Below are positions 59,966-64,000 of a stretch of 64,000 nt of DNA, one piece after another. This stretch comes from Planococcus citri (lineage: Eukaryota > Arthropoda > Insecta > Hemiptera > Pseudococcidae), in the NCBI RefSeq assembly GCF_950023065.1, contig NC_088678.1, positions 43,018,580 through 43,082,579 of the forward strand, in the 5' to 3' direction. Position numbers and translations under genes: made by a program. How positions within the stretch are numbered: the first letter of the stretch is position 1; the number at the start of each line of letters is the position of its first letter. The notes under the pieces were generated by a model. That model was given only the letters and a program-made list of their open reading frames with translations. It ran no database searches and was not told where the DNA came from.

Positions 59966-60417
59966 TGTAAATATAATGATATTACGTACCACTTGGTGAT
60001 ACTGCATAAGCTGAATACTCTGAGAATATTACTTACCCCGGCCAAAGGCTATACCAATTATATCACACAATAAGTAAAATGTAGTCACGTGTAAGACACT
60101 ATGTATTAAACGTAAAAGAATAAACACAATTAAATACCTTTGAAGAAGGTTTTTAGTATCAACACGATACTTTACACTTAACACTAATTACTTATAATTA
60201 AACACAATTAAAACTAATATAATACGCTTTCTTGCCAATTATGGCTATAATACACCACCGAGATTATATCGCGTCGACACGTCCGATCACTACGTACCTC
60301 AACAATATAACAATCGGCCGCAGCGCCGCTCCGTGGGCTTGTAGCCCTGTGTCGCGACGCGTGATCAGTGTTACCAACACATATACTTAACCCTATATTA
60401 CCCTTACAGGTCCGGCA
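59966..60417 (-). other. Possible LTR or promoter with 5' exon
   Basis: On the minus strand this 452-bp stretch begins TGCCGG right after a purine run (gatagaggggagata, like a polypurine tract) and ends ATTTACA. That could be a TG...CA terminal repeat. It is CpG-rich in its first third and has a strong donor, ggccggg then gtaagt, at 60036-60031. The same features fit a CpG-rich gene promoter with a spliced untranslated exon. No second repeat copy, primer site or reverse transcriptase is in the window, so neither reading is proved. Confidence 0.25.
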
Positions 60418-60688
60418 TATCTCCCCTCTATCATATGCCCCTTCGTGGCTTTACTCAATGAGTATAACCAGTCGTGGAAAGCACGGACTAGAGAGAGAAA
60501 GATATGTCGAAGCTGTACGGCTGGTCCCTGTGGGAGCAGTCTCTGCCCCTCGTGGTGTTCCACTGCGGGAAATTCGAGGCAGAGTAAATCCAATTTTAGC
60601 CCACTGTGCACGTAGCAATACCCCCGAAGCTCCCCTTCGCGACCCTGCACCACCCGCTATCGCATCCGAAGATACGAGCAACGAATAA
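60368..60688 (+). CDS. GC-rich open frame, doubtful
   Basis: A 106-codon frame with higher GC than its surroundings, rich in Arg, Pro and Ala (REIRGRVNP, APPAIASEDTS). Two minus-strand frames are open across the same place, as expected when GC rises and stops become rare. No domain is recognised. It could be part of a retroelement end, a lineage-specific gene, or nothing. Confidence 0.15.
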   Translation: MLPTHILNPILPLQVRHISPLSYAPSWLYSMSITSRGKHGLERERYVEAVRLVPVGAVSAPRGVPLREIRGRVNPILAHCARSNTPEAPLRDPAPPAIASEDTSNE

Positions 60689-61626
60689 GGGCAGAATACA
60701 CGAAGTTGAAAACATCGGGTAAGTATGTACTATCTAGCGACAGAATACAAAAATAAAGACTTTTTCCCTATTCTACTAATTTTTTCAAACTCCCGAATCA
60801 AAATGGATAGACGAGACAAAAATTAGACTAGCGAACCGAAAGTCTGGTTACTGTGAACCAACGTAGAAGGTACGTGTCGTCTACCTGTGGTAGTAAGTCG
60901 CGTCGTACGTCGAGTATGAAAAATTACAAAAACTTAGAACTTCTAAAAATTTACAAAAAGTTTACAAAATACATAGAAATAGGACTGTTCGATGCGTCAA
61001 AAAAATAAAACAACTGTCCAAAATTACGCATCGTGAAAACAAATTTGTCAAATCTTACAAAATAAAACTAACTCTAATCAGTCCTTTCGAAAACAAAATT
61101 ATAGATAAACAAAAATTAATCAGTCTGTGACCGAGTAAAATTACATGTAATCAAATTACAACAATCAGCACAATAATATATCAATCGAAAAATGCAACGT
61201 AGCGGATTAATCGAATTATCGAACCAAAATACAGATGATCGTCGGATGTTAAAGTTGACTTCTTCGAATACAGATAACGATGTTGAAAACGTTGGCGGAA
61301 TGTTACCTCGCCTTGGTTGCGATGATGCCAAGTCAGTGGCGACTACGATGATATTTCGACGATTGCTGTTGAGAAAGTTGATTAATAAGGTACCCTGTGG
61401 GTAATTTTTACAAAGTGTCAATTTGATATCGCTGCGCGATTAGGTTAAAAAGTAATTTTCGACTCATTTTTTGCAATTTTACGTTAGTCCACTCGATTTT
61501 GGCAAATTAAATAAAGTTCAAAACTACGAAAAATAAATAAGACTTCGAGTGGAAGATTTTTTAATGAAAATTCTGGTGAAATTGGTCCCTAGGTTTAAAC
61601 CTTTTTTGAATTTATCAGTACCTACT
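60689..61626. other. Non-coding or unresolved stretch
   Basis: I see no supported gene. At 61192-61404 (+) and 61116-61421 (-) overlapping frames are both open with balanced composition; I could not choose between them. Confidence 0.3.
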
Positions 61627-61632
61627 TTTATT
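61627..61632 (-). promoter_or_regulatory. Polyadenylation signal AATAAA
   Basis: On the minus strand AATAAA occurs about 150 bases after the stop codon of the long frame ending at 61780, a normal place for the end of its transcript. Confidence 0.4.
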
Positions 61633-61779
61633 CGGATAGGTACCTACAATTTGGAAGTTGAAATTGTTATTTCAAAAATGGCCAAAATTTCTATCTTTTC
61701 TGAGTCGTACGTAGTTGTTATTTTTCACCAGATTTTATGTATTAGACTGTGTCTAAGTCGTGTTTACGATTGTATCGTA

Positions 61780-64000
61780 TTAGCTCTCTGGCATGTCAGC
61801 ATCTTCGTGGTTGATTGTAGCGTTTGCGCTATCTTTGTTGCTATTCGCTTCGCCTTGTTGGCGTTGAGGTTTCGGCGTACTAGTAAGGAAGTTTGCTGCA
61901 TTTTGCGACTTATTCGGCGATGGTCCTGTGGATCCTTGCGTCGTGTTTATCGGCGCCTGTGGCGTACCAGGGTTTGACGTTGAAGGGTATTCTGAAAAGG
62001 GAACCGTTCCTGGTACAACCGTCGTTTCCACTCCTTCTTCCATTTTTTCAGGTGTATTTGGGCTGTGTCCAGTGTACTCAGTTTTTCCATCTCGCAAAAT
62101 GGTGAAAGCTGGTTTATCGATCGTTGGGGGTAGCCCGTGGTGTTTTGCAACTTGATTGTTTCCAAATGGTTGCATTTGTTTGTTTTCAGGAGCATGTTGC
62201 TGAATAGTTTGATTCAATTCGTCGCAAGCTTGATTGAATCTGGTAGTCGAAATGTTCATCATTTGTTGTCCTCCAGGTACTTCAACCATCTTTTGTACCG
62301 TTTCCGGTGTGGTTTCGATACCTTCCATTGCAACGTGTTGTTGCGCTTGTTGCGCTTGTTGAGCGTTGAACTGCTCTAAGTTGGCTTGACTAAGTCCAGC
62401 GTTTACGAGTGTATTGTCGTTAGCTCCAGCTTGTTGCTGACCAATCGGTATGTAATCCGTTCCTGGACTTTCAAATTGTAATTCGGCTTGTTTTTCCGGA
62501 AATTCATCGTCCTGTTGAACGAAGTGTTGAGATGATTGCGAGTATTCCGAAGAATTATCATCGTCGTAATATTGGAAGGCGTCTTCTTCTCCTTCGTTCT
62601 CTTCACGTTCTCGCTCTTTCGGATCTTTCGGCGGCATGATAAGATCGTCGCGGATTGCGAATACGTAATCGTGATAGACCTCTGGTTCAAACCAGGGTCC
62701 AAAGTCGTCCATATTTGGTCGCATGTTGCCGAAGAAGTTTTCAGGTCCCATTATTTCTACGATACCATTGTAGGTTCTAGACCAAGAGTCTGTAAATACC
62801 TTCGTGTAAGCCTCTACAAGCTGCTCATTTTGGTCGGGAAAGTACATTAGTGGCATAATGTAAATTTCTTTTACATTATACTTTCGCATGAGTCGTAGTA
62901 GTACCGCATAATGATCGCGGAAAGTCCTCGCAGACATGCCATTAAACATGTCCCAGTTTCCAATTGAGTACATGACTCGCGGTGGTGCGTGTTTTAGTTT
63001 TGTTAACGTATCGATGAGGTCAACGATACTCAAATCACGTCGGTATAGTCCTGGATGTAATGCTTGTAGCATATTTTCTCGTAGTCGTAGCATATACTGG
63101 ACCATTCCCCAGATATACCCATCTCCCATCATTAGGACATCTTGAGCTGCGATTGCAGTGTATACGCCGTTCGCGGCTTGATTGTTAAACGTCGCAAGAA
63201 GTGAATATCGACAAGGGTAGAATTGTAGTGGAAAAAATGGAAATAACGTCGTTGCTTTTATCGCATATCGTCGAAAAAATCGATCGTGTTCTCGTTTCGT
63301 CTGTGCGAAAGGTCCTTTACGATCTCGTTCTTGTTTGCTTCGACTTTTTGTCTGTTGAGTTCGATAAATGCTGCGTGTTTGTGTCGATGGCGTGTGTAGC
63401 GCAGGTGGTATCAATTTGCCTTGATCGTCGTATTGTGGTACCTGGTCCATAACTGAAACGTGAGGAGGTACCTGGTCAGGTCTGGCTGCTGCCAGATTTA
63501 CGTTGGCATTTGGTACCATTTGCTGCTGTGCTGCTGCGGCACGTTGTTGATTTGCTTTCGACATTCGAATGTTGCCGGGAGATACTCCTCTTGGTAGTCG
63601 TGGCGGCGGCATTTGATGTTGTAACATCTGTTGTTGTGAATTGTAAGTTGGAGTCGGAGCTCGGCCTCTTATCGCTGGGTTTGGAGCAAAACTCTTCTGT
63701 ATATTGCCTGTTGGCAATTTTTGACCTTGTGTACTTTTTAGCGGTGGTCTGTATTCATGTATCGGACGTTGAATATTTTCGAAGTCCGGTTGGATTGTGG
63801 CTGCAGCTGCGTATGAAGCTGGTGACGATGTTGATGTACCAGGTTGGTTTGTGTTGTCAGATTGAACTGATAATACGTTCGCAGCTGTGCTGAGAATAAC
63901 GGATGCGTCGTCAGCGTTTCTCGCTGGTGTAGTCGATCTTGATCGTGATCGCCTCTCATTAGCTTTAGATAAAGCTAATTGGTAAAGACTTTTAGTCTTA
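61780..64000 (-). CDS. Large protein with degenerate SGNH-like core, N-terminus cut
   Basis: One uninterrupted frame of 739 codons plus stop, open at the right window edge, so the start is outside. Numbering from the first visible residue: an Arg/Ser patch (RRSRSRS) near 15-22; a Ser/Thr/Ala/Gln/Pro-rich stretch to about 240; a globular region about 250-460; then an acidic segment (EREREENEGEEDAF) and Gln/Asn/Pro-rich tail with QAQQAQQAQQ, ending DADMPES. The globular part has DVLMMGDGYIW (about 287-297), YSIGNWDMF (about 344-352) and DFGPWFEPEVYHDY, in the order and spacing of SGNH/GDSL hydrolase blocks I, III and V. However, the nucleophile Ser of GDS is Gly. It may therefore be a binding rather than catalytic domain. 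I do not recognise the family. Base composition is clearly coding, unlike the flanks. Confidence 0.75.
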   Translation of the reverse strand, partial: KTKSLYQLALSKANERRSRSRSTTPARNADDASVILSTAANVLSVQSDNTNQPGTSTSSPASYAAAATIQPDFENIQRPIHEYRPPLKSTQGQKLPTGNIQKSFAPNPAIRGRAPTPTYNSQQQMLQHQMPPPRLPRGVSPGNIRMSKANQQRAAAAQQQMVPNANVNLAAARPDQVPPHVSVMDQVPQYDDQGKLIPPALHTPSTQTRSIYRTQQTKSRSKQERDRKGPFAQTKREHDRFFRRYAIKATTLFPFFPLQFYPCRYSLLATFNNQAANGVYTAIAAQDVLMMGDGYIWGMVQYMLRLRENMLQALHPGLYRRDLSIVDLIDTLTKLKHAPPRVMYSIGNWDMFNGMSARTFRDHYAVLLRLMRKYNVKEIYIMPLMYFPDQNEQLVEAYTKVFTDSWSRTYNGIVEIMGPENFFGNMRPNMDDFGPWFEPEVYHDYVFAIRDDLIMPPKDPKEREREENEGEEDAFQYYDDDNSSEYSQSSQHFVQQDDEFPEKQAELQFESPGTDYIPIGQQQAGANDNTLVNAGLSQANLEQFNAQQAQQAQQHVAMEGIETTPETVQKMVEVPGGQQMMNISTTRFNQACDELNQTIQQHAPENKQMQPFGNNQVAKHHGLPPTIDKPAFTILRDGKTEYTGHSPNTPEKMEEGVETTVVPGTVPFSEYPSTSNPGTPQAPINTTQGSTGPSPNKSQNAANFLTSTPKPQRQQGEANSNKDSANATINHEDADMPES

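Noticed and set aside
61893..63893. Several plus-strand frames of 69-127 codons
   Set aside because: Antisense or alternative-frame shadows of the long minus-strand coding frame.

Overview
This is an AT-rich eukaryotic window, most likely from an insect. The signs are spliceosomal GT-AG introns, a class A neuropeptide-receptor exon and a dense mix of DNA transposons. The very frequent taggta/acctac motif recalls sternorrhynchan Hemiptera (mealybugs, scales, aphids), but that placement is inference. No bacterial operon, rRNA, intact tRNA or CRISPR array is visible.

Only three loci have good protein support. (1) A first coding exon of a rhodopsin-like neuropeptide receptor lies at 4605-4979 (-), with its 5'UTR to 5072 and clean splice sites on both sides. 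(2) A nearly complete autonomous Helitron occupies about 7309-13997 (-). Its Rep/helicase gene (7616-12940) is split into nine exons. Splicing them by hand restores one 1,394-codon frame, broken by a single TAA. The element has a GC-rich 3' hairpin, TC at its 5' end, and a 5' end tandemly duplicated in a 348-bp unit. (3) A long open frame on the minus strand, 61780 to the right edge (739 visible residues, N-terminus outside the window), encodes an uncharacterised low-complexity protein around a degenerate SGNH/GDSL-hydrolase-like core.

The rest is mainly intergenic or intronic DNA colonised by non-autonomous elements. These include a family with TAA target duplications and CAAGGGAACC-type ends (15.5, 35.7, about 50 and about 54 kb), a 306-bp foldback MITE with a perfect 8-bp duplication (31.2 kb), a three-level nest of elements (32.4-34.2 kb), and a hAT-type MITE with a perfect 8-bp duplication (38.35 kb). 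There are also large inverted repeats (27.2-28.7 and 57.6-58.2 kb), a cluster of GC-rich stem-loops (26.7 kb), degenerate tandem and minisatellite arrays, and several dispersed repeat pairs.

Positions were read by eye. Repeat boundaries without target duplications are good to about 10 bases, and superfamily names are inferences from terminal motifs and duplication lengths.
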